From positions 1 through 35,857 of the forward strand of contig JAKPQU010000125.1 in NCBI GenBank assembly GCA_029555925.1: a stretch of 35,857 nt of DNA, given 5' to 3'. Shown here in pieces: positions 25,859 to 33,206 of this stretch; the stretch's first letter is position 1, and every line of letters starts with the position of its first letter. Source of the DNA: Bacillota bacterium (GTDB lineage: Bacteria; Eremiobacterota; SpSt-956; JAKJGF01). A program made the position numbers and the translations under genes. The notes beneath the pieces were generated by a model, which saw only the letters and a list, made by a program, of their open reading frames with translations, was not told the origin of the DNA and searched no databases.

Positions 25859-28800
25859 ATGAAAGAAATATTTAACAAAATAAAAGGTTATTTTAATTTT
25901 ACACAGAGCCTTGTTATTACGTATATAATTTATGCATTAAAAACTCTCCTCCTGATTATGATACTCGGGATAGGGGTGGAAACTGTCATGGACGCATGGT
26001 TCTATAGCAGTTATTTTTCCTGGAAGGCCGGTATTACAGCGGCAACTGCAATTATGATAATTGCTATATTTATACTCTGGAAAAATACAAGCTTTGCGGA
26101 AAAATGGACCATAGCAATTGTATTTCCCATCATATTTTTAATAGTAGGTACTATTATTTACGGAGTTGAAAACGAAGGAGGCCCTTTTATATTCAGACAG
26201 GGTAACCCCAGGCTTATAAGCATAATCTTTCTATTTGTAGCTCTTACTGAAACGTTAATGATCACAACAACATATAAAATAAATAATATAATTAAAATAT
26301 TAATATTAATTATGTTAGTTCTTACAATAGCAGGTTTTTCCATTCCGATAATTCTGGGGCAGAATCTTCAACAGGCTCTTCAGGGACAGGCTTCTACTTT
26401 GCTGGGGTCACTGCCTTTTTTCCTCAGACCGACTTTTCTCGGTTTATTTTTATTTTTTCCATTTGTAATATGTATTATTATATGGCAGATAGTAAAGACT
26501 TCTAAAGGAGAAGGAGAAAAACTAAACAGAATAAACACAGTATATCCTCTTATACCTTCATTGTTATTACTTGTTGTAGGAGTCAGGACTTTGATCTTCA
26601 GTGCTCCCGTTGAAAAGATATTTTCTCCTGAAGAATTTGAAGGTAAAAGAGGTAGAGCTAATATAGCATGTCATGCCCAGGGAGGGCATATATTAAGTTT
26701 TACAAGCCAGAAAGATTTTTCTGATAATGCCGTTTCTAATTTATTAGATGGTGATCTGTTTGTAAAAAGCTGGCAATCGGCTGAAAATGCTCCTTTCCCT
26801 CATGAAATTATTATAGCTCTTCCTGCTTCCAATATACACAAAATAGATCAGGTCATAATCTATAATTCACCTCAAAATGATACGTCGGCAGTAAAAGATG
26901 TAGAAGTTTTTGTCTCTCCTGATAAAATTGATAAATTTGTCTCTATGGGAACATTACGATGCAAACAAACTGCTGCACCACAGGTAATAAATTTTAAAAA
27001 AGAAGTAGCAGCGAAATTTGTTAAAATTAGAATAGGTTCAAACTGGGGCAATGCTACTGCAACATCAATGAAAGAAATTGAAATATCAGGGCCTGAGACT
27101 CAATCCCTTGAAATTAATCCCCTTAAAGGAAATCTAATGAGTGAAAAATCAGGAGTAAGGCCTGTAAGTTATGCGAAAAATAAAGAAGTAATAGAAAAAA
27201 TTCCTGTCGGTGAAAAGCTTTCTACTACAGATTCGGTAGCTGCTTTTCAGATTAATCCGGAGAATCTTCCGATAGAAATAACCTTTAATCTACCGGAAAG
27301 TAAAACATATATTGTTGATAATTTAAGATTACACTTTTTCCCCTCTGAAAATAAAGGGGGGGCAAATATGACAGAGGTGAGAGAGTTTGAAATCTTACTT
27401 TCACCTGACAGCCCGATAGATGGTTTTATCTCAATGGGGCGTTACCTCTGCTCGGCAGGTAAAGAAGATCAAAGTTTTTCATTTTTACCGCAAAAAGCAA
27501 AATATGTAAAAATAAAATTTATTTCAGGTATAGATAAAGATAAACCGGTTGTAATTCAGGATCTGGAATTATACCAGCCAATAATAAAACATAAGGAGAT
27601 AGAGGAAGAAGAGAAATACCAATCGGGCCTTAAAGGTTTTTATTTTTCCGGTAAAAATTACAGAGACTTTTTCAGAGAAAAGGTAGATTTTAATATAGAT
27701 TTTAACTGGGGTATAAAGAGCCCCATTACTGGTATGGGCAGTAAAGACTACTGTATATACTGGGAAGGCAAACTCTATGTTCCGGAAAACGGCTATTATG
27801 AAATAGGTGTAAAAGCAGTCAATGGTTTTCAATTATATATGGATAATCAGTGTGTAATGCAGAAATGGAACGGAATAGATTCCACTTCGGATCAATGGAT
27901 AACAAATAAATTCAGACTTGTAAAAGGTGCTTATAATATAAAATTAAACTACTATCACCAACAGGGTGATCAGGGGCTTCTAACACTGGCCTGGAAAAAA
28001 CCCGGTGATACTGACTTACAGGTAATAGATAGAAAATACCTGGGTCATAAAATAACTGATGCAAAAGAAATAAAAACACCAAGGCAGGCAGTTCAGCTCG
28101 GACTGGACTGGCTTGGTGAGGATATTTTAGAATGGCAGGATAAAAATAAATGCTATTCCTGTCATGCCCAGCCTCATGTAATTCTTGGAGTTGCTGCCGG
28201 AGTTAAAAATGAATATAAATATAATATGAAAGCAACTATGTCTGTAATGGATTTGTTGAGAAGCGGCATAAATAAAGATGGCTCTCTTGCATTTCCTCAA
28301 TCGGAATCACTTACGGCTCTCCAATTTGTTGCCATTGCAATGGCAAATTATGATAAATATATAGGTGACCAGGGAGGGGATGAACTTATGAGAATTTCTA
28401 ACTTTCTTGTAGCAAAACAGATGCCTGCAGGAAACTGGAAAAATGATAATTCAGAACCTCCTGTACAGCAGGGAGATATTATGTGCACTACAAATGCACT
28501 TTTGACTCTTCTGCAGGTCTTTAAAAAGACAGGAGATGAAACAGTCAGCCCCAGCATACAGAAAGCGAGTGCATGGCTAGAAAAAGCAGTCCCTGTTACA
28601 ACACAGGATATGGCTTTCCAGATAATCGGTTTATCTTCCTACCCTTCTCCTGATGCAAAACGAATTATAGAAAATGATATACATAAACTTTATACCATGC
28701 AGAATGAAGACGGAGGATGGGGAGAAGGTGAAGAAACAAAGAGTAACTGTTTCTCTACGGGACAGGTAGTATATGCTTTAAAACTGGCAGGTGTAAAATT

Positions 28801-30868
28801 ATCCAGTACGAATTTCTCTACAGGTATTCAATATCTGATAAAGAATCAAAATGTATTTGGCTCCTGGCCATTAGAAAATACTCAGTCCAGGCGACCTTCT
28901 GAAATATCTTCCACTGTATGGGCAATTATGGCTCTGGCCAATACCTACGAGTCTCTTATTATAAATATAATAAATCCTGAACAGAGCCAGATATTTGCAC
29001 CTAAAGATGTGGATGAAGCCTACCCTATAGAAACAAAAATTTACAGTTCTTCTTCTTCAAAAATAAAACAGGTAGAATTTTATATAGATGGTAAATCTAT
29101 AGGTATAATAGAGAATGCTCCTTATAAGATAAACTGGAAACCTCTCGGGTATTCCGGTGGGAAACATAATATAATGGTTATAGCACGTGATACTGAAGGT
29201 AAAGAAGCTTCCGATATAAAAACAATATTCCTGGATAAAGCATTGAAGATAGACTTTGTAAGTCCCGGGGAAGGTAATATTTCTGAACCGCAGGTAAAGT
29301 TAGAGGTAAAAATAGAAAATAAAATTAATTCTCCTGTTACAAAAGTGGAATATTATCTGGATGATAAGTTAATACAGGAAGCAACTAAAGAACCATATAA
29401 TATTACATGGAATACGATTGGTGTCACCAACGGACGTCATATTTTGAAAGCCAGAGTCTTTAATAAGCTTGGAGATAATTCTACATCGGAAAAAAATATT
29501 ATGGTAGATAGAAAGCTTGAAATAAAACTGAAAAAACCGTCGCAGGGTGAGATTGTGAATGATAAAATAGAGTTTTCTCCAGATATATTAAATAATTCCG
29601 GTTCTCCTGTTACAAGAGTGGATTATTATCTCGGAGAGAAATTACTTGGTTATTCAAAAGATGGAAAATCTTATAAATATACCTGGCCTGTTAAAGGGGT
29701 TAAAGACGGAGATTATACCGTTAAAGCCGTAGTTCACAATGAACTGGGCGAAAGTTCTTCAGTAGAAAATAATATTTCTATAGCTCTTTCTTTACAGATA
29801 TCTTTTCAAAATCTTCATGAAGGTGATGTCCTTACAGGAAAAAAAGATATTAGCTGTAAAATAATCAATAAGTCAGGATTACCTATTTCTGACGTTACAT
29901 ATTATCTGGATGACAGAATTATAAGTAAATCCGTTAAACCGCCTTATAAGATTAACTGGGATACTACTGAAGTTGTCAGCGGAGATTATACATTGAAGGT
30001 TGTTGCGAACGCCGGAACAGGTGCGAAATCCCATGCCCAGATAAAGATAAAGGTAGAACACCCGATTATAAATTCTTTTTATGCTACTATATTGAATGAA
30101 GAAGGAAAATATGTACCAAAGATTCAGAAAGATAATTTTATAGTTGAAGAAGACGGAGTTCAGGAAAATTCCTTCAATTTGAATATATGTAATGATGGTA
30201 CCCCCACTTCTTATGGTGTTATGATAGATACAGGGCAAAAAATGAATGATTATTTCCAGGGAATTATACCATCAATACAGAAATTCCTTGATTCCATAAA
30301 ACCTGGCAGTGATTCTTCTGTTGTTGTATTTTCAGATTCTCTATTAAAAAAGGTCGGGCTTTCAGGTGATAAAAAAGATATCCGGAAAATATTATCTACC
30401 TTTAAACCGTCCGGAGGTTCTGCTATATATGACTCAGCAATGGAAACCATAAGAATATTAAAAAAATCCGAGAAGAGAAAAGTTATAATATTATTTACGG
30501 CAAATATAGATGAGAATATTGATGGAACAGGGCCGGCCAGTAAATATAAACTTGAAGATGTATTAAGAGAAGCAGGTAATAATAATTGTCTGATATATAT
30601 TGTTGCTATAGGCCCTTGGGCAGATCAATATCTACTTATAGATCTCTGTGACGGTACCGGTGGCAGATTTTATGCCGCGCCAGATCCTAAAAATATTGAC
30701 GATTTAATGAAGATTATAGCCTTTGATTTGACCTATATGTATAATATAACATATAAATCGTCAAACCTGACGAGAGATGGTAAATGGAGAGAGGTAAAAG
30801 TTACAATCAAAGATCAGCCGACCTATATAGTAAATTTTCGTAAAGGTTACTACGGGCCGAGATTCTGA
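25859..30868 (+). CDS. giant membrane protein: 7 TM, discoidin-like x2, PA14, CXXCH alpha/alpha repeats, Ig x4, VWA-like
   Basis: The 1669-residue protein has about seven hydrophobic segments in residues 15-250. After them come two discoidin/F5-8C-like beta domains (about 255-390 and 420-580), and a PA14 domain (about 590-730; GFYFSGKNYRDF, YWEGKLYVPENGYYEIGV, GLLTLAWKKPG). A prenyltransferase/terpene-cyclase-like alpha/alpha repeat region (about 735-1040; MQNEDGGWGEGEETKS) follows and includes a c-haem-type motif C765-Y-S-C768-H769. Then there are four Ig-like repeats (about 1042-1398) and a VWA-like domain (about 1400-1669). The VWA MIDAS reads D1457-T-G-Q-K instead of DXSXS. Carbohydrate-binding and adhesion domains suggest an outward-facing surface protein. 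Function is unknown. It lies directly after the phosphatase gene. Confidence 0.88.
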   Translation: MKEIFNKIKGYFNFTQSLVITYIIYALKTLLLIMILGIGVETVMDAWFYSSYFSWKAGITAATAIMIIAIFILWKNTSFAEKWTIAIVFPIIFLIVGTIIYGVENEGGPFIFRQGNPRLISIIFLFVALTETLMITTTYKINNIIKILILIMLVLTIAGFSIPIILGQNLQQALQGQASTLLGSLPFFLRPTFLGLFLFFPFVICIIIWQIVKTSKGEGEKLNRINTVYPLIPSLLLLVVGVRTLIFSAPVEKIFSPEEFEGKRGRANIACHAQGGHILSFTSQKDFSDNAVSNLLDGDLFVKSWQSAENAPFPHEIIIALPASNIHKIDQVIIYNSPQNDTSAVKDVEVFVSPDKIDKFVSMGTLRCKQTAAPQVINFKKEVAAKFVKIRIGSNWGNATATSMKEIEISGPETQSLEINPLKGNLMSEKSGVRPVSYAKNKEVIEKIPVGEKLSTTDSVAAFQINPENLPIEITFNLPESKTYIVDNLRLHFFPSENKGGANMTEVREFEILLSPDSPIDGFISMGRYLCSAGKEDQSFSFLPQKAKYVKIKFISGIDKDKPVVIQDLELYQPIIKHKEIEEEEKYQSGLKGFYFSGKNYRDFFREKVDFNIDFNWGIKSPITGMGSKDYCIYWEGKLYVPENGYYEIGVKAVNGFQLYMDNQCVMQKWNGIDSTSDQWITNKFRLVKGAYNIKLNYYHQQGDQGLLTLAWKKPGDTDLQVIDRKYLGHKITDAKEIKTPRQAVQLGLDWLGEDILEWQDKNKCYSCHAQPHVILGVAAGVKNEYKYNMKATMSVMDLLRSGINKDGSLAFPQSESLTALQFVAIAMANYDKYIGDQGGDELMRISNFLVAKQMPAGNWKNDNSEPPVQQGDIMCTTNALLTLLQVFKKTGDETVSPSIQKASAWLEKAVPVTTQDMAFQIIGLSSYPSPDAKRIIENDIHKLYTMQNEDGGWGEGEETKSNCFSTGQVVYALKLAGVKLSSTNFSTGIQYLIKNQNVFGSWPLENTQSRRPSEISSTVWAIMALANTYESLIINIINPEQSQIFAPKDVDEAYPIETKIYSSSSSKIKQVEFYIDGKSIGIIENAPYKINWKPLGYSGGKHNIMVIARDTEGKEASDIKTIFLDKALKIDFVSPGEGNISEPQVKLEVKIENKINSPVTKVEYYLDDKLIQEATKEPYNITWNTIGVTNGRHILKARVFNKLGDNSTSEKNIMVDRKLEIKLKKPSQGEIVNDKIEFSPDILNNSGSPVTRVDYYLGEKLLGYSKDGKSYKYTWPVKGVKDGDYTVKAVVHNELGESSSVENNISIALSLQISFQNLHEGDVLTGKKDISCKIINKSGLPISDVTYYLDDRIISKSVKPPYKINWDTTEVVSGDYTLKVVANAGTGAKSHAQIKIKVEHPIINSFYATILNEEGKYVPKIQKDNFIVEEDGVQENSFNLNICNDGTPTSYGVMIDTGQKMNDYFQGIIPSIQKFLDSIKPGSDSSVVVFSDSLLKKVGLSGDKKDIRKILSTFKPSGGSAIYDSAMETIRILKKSEKRKVIILFTANIDENIDGTGPASKYKLEDVLREAGNNNCLIYIVAIGPWADQYLLIDLCDGTGGRFYAAPDPKNIDDLMKIIAFDLTYMYNITYKSSNLTRDGKWREVKVTIKDQPTYIVNFRKGYYGPRF

Positions 30869-30892
30869 TACTATTTAGCTTTAGACATAGTA

Positions 30893-31042
30893 GTCTGCCT
30901 GCCTGGTGATCCGGAGAAAAAAATATCACGGCAGCACAGGTATATTTTATAGAATTATAATATAAAGTACCATGATATAAGCTGTAACTGTTATAAACGT
31001 TCCAGTTTAGATTTTTTTCGGAGGAGCATCAGGCAGGCAGAC
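30893..31042. mobile_element. 150-bp foldback/MITE-like element
   Basis: The ends are near-perfect inverted repeats: GTCTGCCTGCCTGGTGATCC at 30893-30912 against the complement of 31023-31042, with two mismatches. Similarity continues inward, with A7 on the left facing T7 on the right, for about 35 bp per arm. The interior is AT-rich and non-coding. I see no clear target-site duplication. A structured RNA is the alternative. Confidence 0.55.
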
Positions 31043-31139
31043 GGTATTTACCTATTATTCAAATTATTCGGTTTAATTAAAGCAATTTGGTATTGAATGA
31101 AGAAAATATGTATGTTAAAATTCAGATAAAGGAGTATAT

Positions 31140-31175
31140 ATGGAGCTTTATATAGTGTATTTCATAACTTATTAG
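31140..31175 (+). CDS. possible 11-residue ORF
   Basis: ATG at 31140 is preceded by AAAGGAG with a 7-nt spacing and reads MELYIVYFITY, then TAG. The ribosome binding site is good, but nothing else supports a gene. It may be a remnant. Confidence 0.2.
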   Translation: MELYIVYFITY

Positions 31176-31183
31176 AATTTAAG

Positions 31184-31238
31184 TCGTCGTGACGCGTGAC
31201 GGGTTTAATCCCTGCGCATCACGCATTACGCATTACGA
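31184..31238. repeat. heptamer inverted-arm element upstream of hicBA
   Basis: CGTGACG/CGTGACG, a centre GGTTTAATCC, then CATCACG/CATTACG/CATTACG. The two arms are complementary enough to form a hairpin in the hicBA leader. Confidence 0.7.
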
Positions 31239-31249
31239 GGTCATTATTT

Positions 31250-31333
31250 ATGGATAGTTATGAAACTAACTATAAATCCTTCAGAAAAAAATGGTACGGA
31301 GGAAAATATAAATGTTTTATAATTTTACTTTAA
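31250..31333 (+). CDS. possible 27-residue ORF overlapping hicB start
   Basis: ATG 31250 follows GAGGT at a 9-nt spacing and reads through the hicB ribosome binding site (GGAGG) and start codon in another frame to a TAA at 31331-31333. If translated it would couple to hicB. There is no homologue I recognise, and it may be chance. Confidence 0.25.
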   Translation: MDSYETNYKSFRKKWYGGKYKCFIILL

Positions 31334-31539
31334 TTTTAGAAAAAGATGAAGAAGAAATTTATACAGTAACTGTGCCGGCCTTACCCGGGTGTGTTACTCA
31401 GGGGAAAACAAAAGAAGAAGCTATAGAAAGAGCGAGAGAAGCTATAGAAGTAACTCTTGAAGGTTTTCTGGCTTCAGGTAAACCGTTGGATGTTAAAAAA
31501 ATTGAAATAACCCTGGAAAATATAGAGATCGCTGCCTGA
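31312..31539 (+). CDS. hicB: HicB-type antitoxin, short form
   Basis: The 75-residue protein has the partially degraded RNase H-like HicB fold (FTLILEKDEEEIYTVTVPALPGCVTQGKTKEEAIERAREAI). It should bind and block the HicA toxin encoded immediately downstream, with which it overlaps by one base (TGATGA). It lacks the C-terminal helix-turn-helix or ribbon-helix-helix region of longer HicB antitoxins, so it may not itself bind DNA. A good ribosome binding site GGAGG is at 31300-31304. Confidence 0.9.
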   Translation: MFYNFTLILEKDEEEIYTVTVPALPGCVTQGKTKEEAIERAREAIEVTLEGFLASGKPLDVKKIEITLENIEIAA

Positions 31540-31766
31540 TGAAATTACCGAGGATATCAGGAAAGCAAATGAGAGATGCTCTATTGAGAGCAGGTTTTCA
31601 AGTAGTAAGAATAAAAGGCAGTCATCATTTTATGGTAGATCCAGAAGATACAACCAGATGGGCTACAGTTGCAGTACATTCCGGAGAAACGTTAACATTA
31701 AAAAGTGTTCAAACTATTTTAAAAAGTACCCGATTAACTCCTGAAGAATTAAAAAATTTCTTATAA
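31539..31766 (+). CDS. hicA: HicA-type mRNA interferase toxin
   Basis: The 75-residue double-stranded-RNA-binding-fold toxin carries the typical LPRISGKQMRDALLRAGFQVVRIKGSHHF core with catalytic His (GSHH, residues 27-30) and VAVHSGETLTLKSVQTIL. HicA cleaves mRNA and causes growth arrest when free. Its start overlaps the hicB stop by one base, so expression is coupled. The antitoxin-first order is a common variant of this family. Confidence 0.92.
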   Translation: MKLPRISGKQMRDALLRAGFQVVRIKGSHHFMVDPEDTTRWATVAVHSGETLTLKSVQTILKSTRLTPEELKNFL

Positions 31767-31896
31767 ATCTATTGTCAGAAACTAAAACAACTGTTTGAAG
31801 GAAATAAAAAAAATTAGAGAAATTAAGTAATATAGAAAGAGATGACCTGCTAACAGTAGAGAAAATAATGAGGCATAACAGAAAAGCGGTGATATT

Positions 31897-33039
31897 ATGA
31901 GTCTCTTAAATTCCGGCCAGGAAGATGGCTTTATTTCTCCCTATATCATCGGAGATAAAAATCTCAGAGGTATGAAAACTACTGCTCCTCCTAAAAAAGA
32001 GGAGATTAAACCTCCTGTACCTCCTCCTGTCGTAGAAAAACCTGCTCCTGTGAAAGAAGAAATCTTTCTGCCTCCTCCGCCGGAAGTAGAAAAACCGCCT
32101 GAACTGCCGCCACCTCCCGTAAGAAAAAAAAGAGATAAACTGGACCTTGCCGCAGTTTATAATGAACTTCAGCTCCCGGAACTGCCTGTACCTGATAGAA
32201 TTCAGCCACCTCCTCCCCGTACCATAGAATTTTCGGATTCTGTTATGGGCCTTAAAAACCCTGACGGCACTCCGTTAGCTTTTGTTCAGAAAAAATATCT
32301 GGAAATAGAAATAGTGGATCCGAATAAAGGGAAAGAAGGATCTATGGATATTCAGGAAATATACAGGGAAGGTAAAGAAGCGGTCATATCAAAGGCTAAT
32401 AAATTACTGGGCCAGGAAATCCCGGCAGAAAGCCGTGAGAGGAGTTTTGAAATGCTGGATAAGATGATTATAAAATCATCAGATCCTATGGCAAAGGAAA
32501 AACTCAAAGCAGAACTGGTAGTGCTCGGCGAAAAATTCATAAAAACCTGCAGAGATCATGACCTGTGGGTAATAATTATTGCCCCTCATGAAAGACTTTC
32601 AAAAATAAAGGTTTACGGCCATCAGCTATTCGGCTCCGGAGAAACTGGAAGAGGAGAATTCCATCGCAGTATGGATGAAATAAGAGGAGTATTCCGCACT
32701 TACAGAGTAAATGAAGATCTTACATGGAAGATGGTCGCCATAGGAGAAGAACGTATAAACGGTATATACGGAACTACTTCCATCCATGAATTTGCTCATG
32801 CCTATGATTATGCCTGGCAGGTAATGCATAAATCCCAGTTCGGTCTTTCTGTCCAGTTATGGAATACCTTTTATCACAAAAGAACAGGTTTCGTATCGAA
32901 ATATGCTTCCCATAAGCCACAGGAATATTTTGCAGAATCGGTAGAAGCATTTTTCCATCCCCAAAATCATGAAGATCTGTTGAAATGTGATCCCGGTATG
33001 TATAAATATCTGCACGACCTCTTTGTCAGTATGCAGTAA
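31897..33039 (+). CDS. M34-like (lethal factor/Pro-Pro endopeptidase type) zinc metallopeptidase with Pro-rich N-terminus
   Basis: The 380-residue protein has two parts. Residues 27-107 are strongly proline-rich and include IKPPVP at 37-42 and runs of PPPP. Residues about 170-380 form a zinc peptidase domain with H297-E298-F-A-H301, and a downstream Y336...E343 in SKYASHKPQEYF. In anthrax lethal factor the zinc ligands are H686, H690 and E735 with catalytic Y728. The Tyr-to-Glu spacing of 7 is identical here. The M34 family also includes clostridial Pro-Pro endopeptidases that cut within PPVP motifs. No signal peptide or membrane segment is visible. The ribosome binding site is weak. It may be self-processing, which is speculation. 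Confidence 0.8.
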   Translation: MSLLNSGQEDGFISPYIIGDKNLRGMKTTAPPKKEEIKPPVPPPVVEKPAPVKEEIFLPPPPEVEKPPELPPPPVRKKRDKLDLAAVYNELQLPELPVPDRIQPPPPRTIEFSDSVMGLKNPDGTPLAFVQKKYLEIEIVDPNKGKEGSMDIQEIYREGKEAVISKANKLLGQEIPAESRERSFEMLDKMIIKSSDPMAKEKLKAELVVLGEKFIKTCRDHDLWVIIIAPHERLSKIKVYGHQLFGSGETGRGEFHRSMDEIRGVFRTYRVNEDLTWKMVAIGEERINGIYGTTSIHEFAHAYDYAWQVMHKSQFGLSVQLWNTFYHKRTGFVSKYASHKPQEYFAESVEAFFHPQNHEDLLKCDPGMYKYLHDLFVSMQ

Positions 33040-33080
33040 TAGATTGGTAATTATAACGGTAAATATTCCGCCGGTTATTG

Positions 33081-33206
33081 TCGTGACGGGTGATGCGTGA
33101 TGCGTAATGCGTGTTTTACCGGTACCGGGCGACCACAGGCAGTCGCCCCTACTCTTCACCCTTCACCCTTCACGACTCATCACTCACGACTCACCACTCA
33201 CTCTTA
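33081..33206. repeat. heptamer inverted-arm element with CCGGTACCGG/GGGCGACC centre
   Basis: The left arm is CGTGACG/GGTGATG/CGTGATG/CGTAATG. The centre at 33109-33153 contains CCGGTACCGG and a hairpin GGGCGAC...GTCGCCC. The right arm has CTTCACC/CTTCACG/ACTCATC/ACTCACG units and on the minus strand encodes the end of the ABC-F protein (VSGES) and its stop. A second centre copy, inverted, is at 35118-35163. It is convergent with the peptidase gene and a plausible bidirectional end signal. Confidence 0.75.

Larger units (their letters stand above)
30869..31311. other. 443-nt region with foldback element, short ORFs and heptamer element
   Basis: This gap holds a 150-bp element with long inverted ends (30893-31042), a tiny ORF with a good ribosome binding site (31140-31175), a heptamer element (31184-31238) and a 27-codon ORF that overlaps the hicB start. 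I found no RNA gene. Confidence 0.6.

Noticed and set aside
30227..30241. Functional MIDAS metal site in the VWA-like domain of the giant protein
   Set aside because: The motif reads DTGQK and not DXSXS, so I describe the domain as VWA-like without claiming metal binding.
30869..31311. tRNA, tmRNA, 6S or RNase P RNA in the large gap
   Set aside because: No conserved motifs such as a TPsiC loop or acceptor CCA were seen. The structure is explained by the inverted-repeat element.
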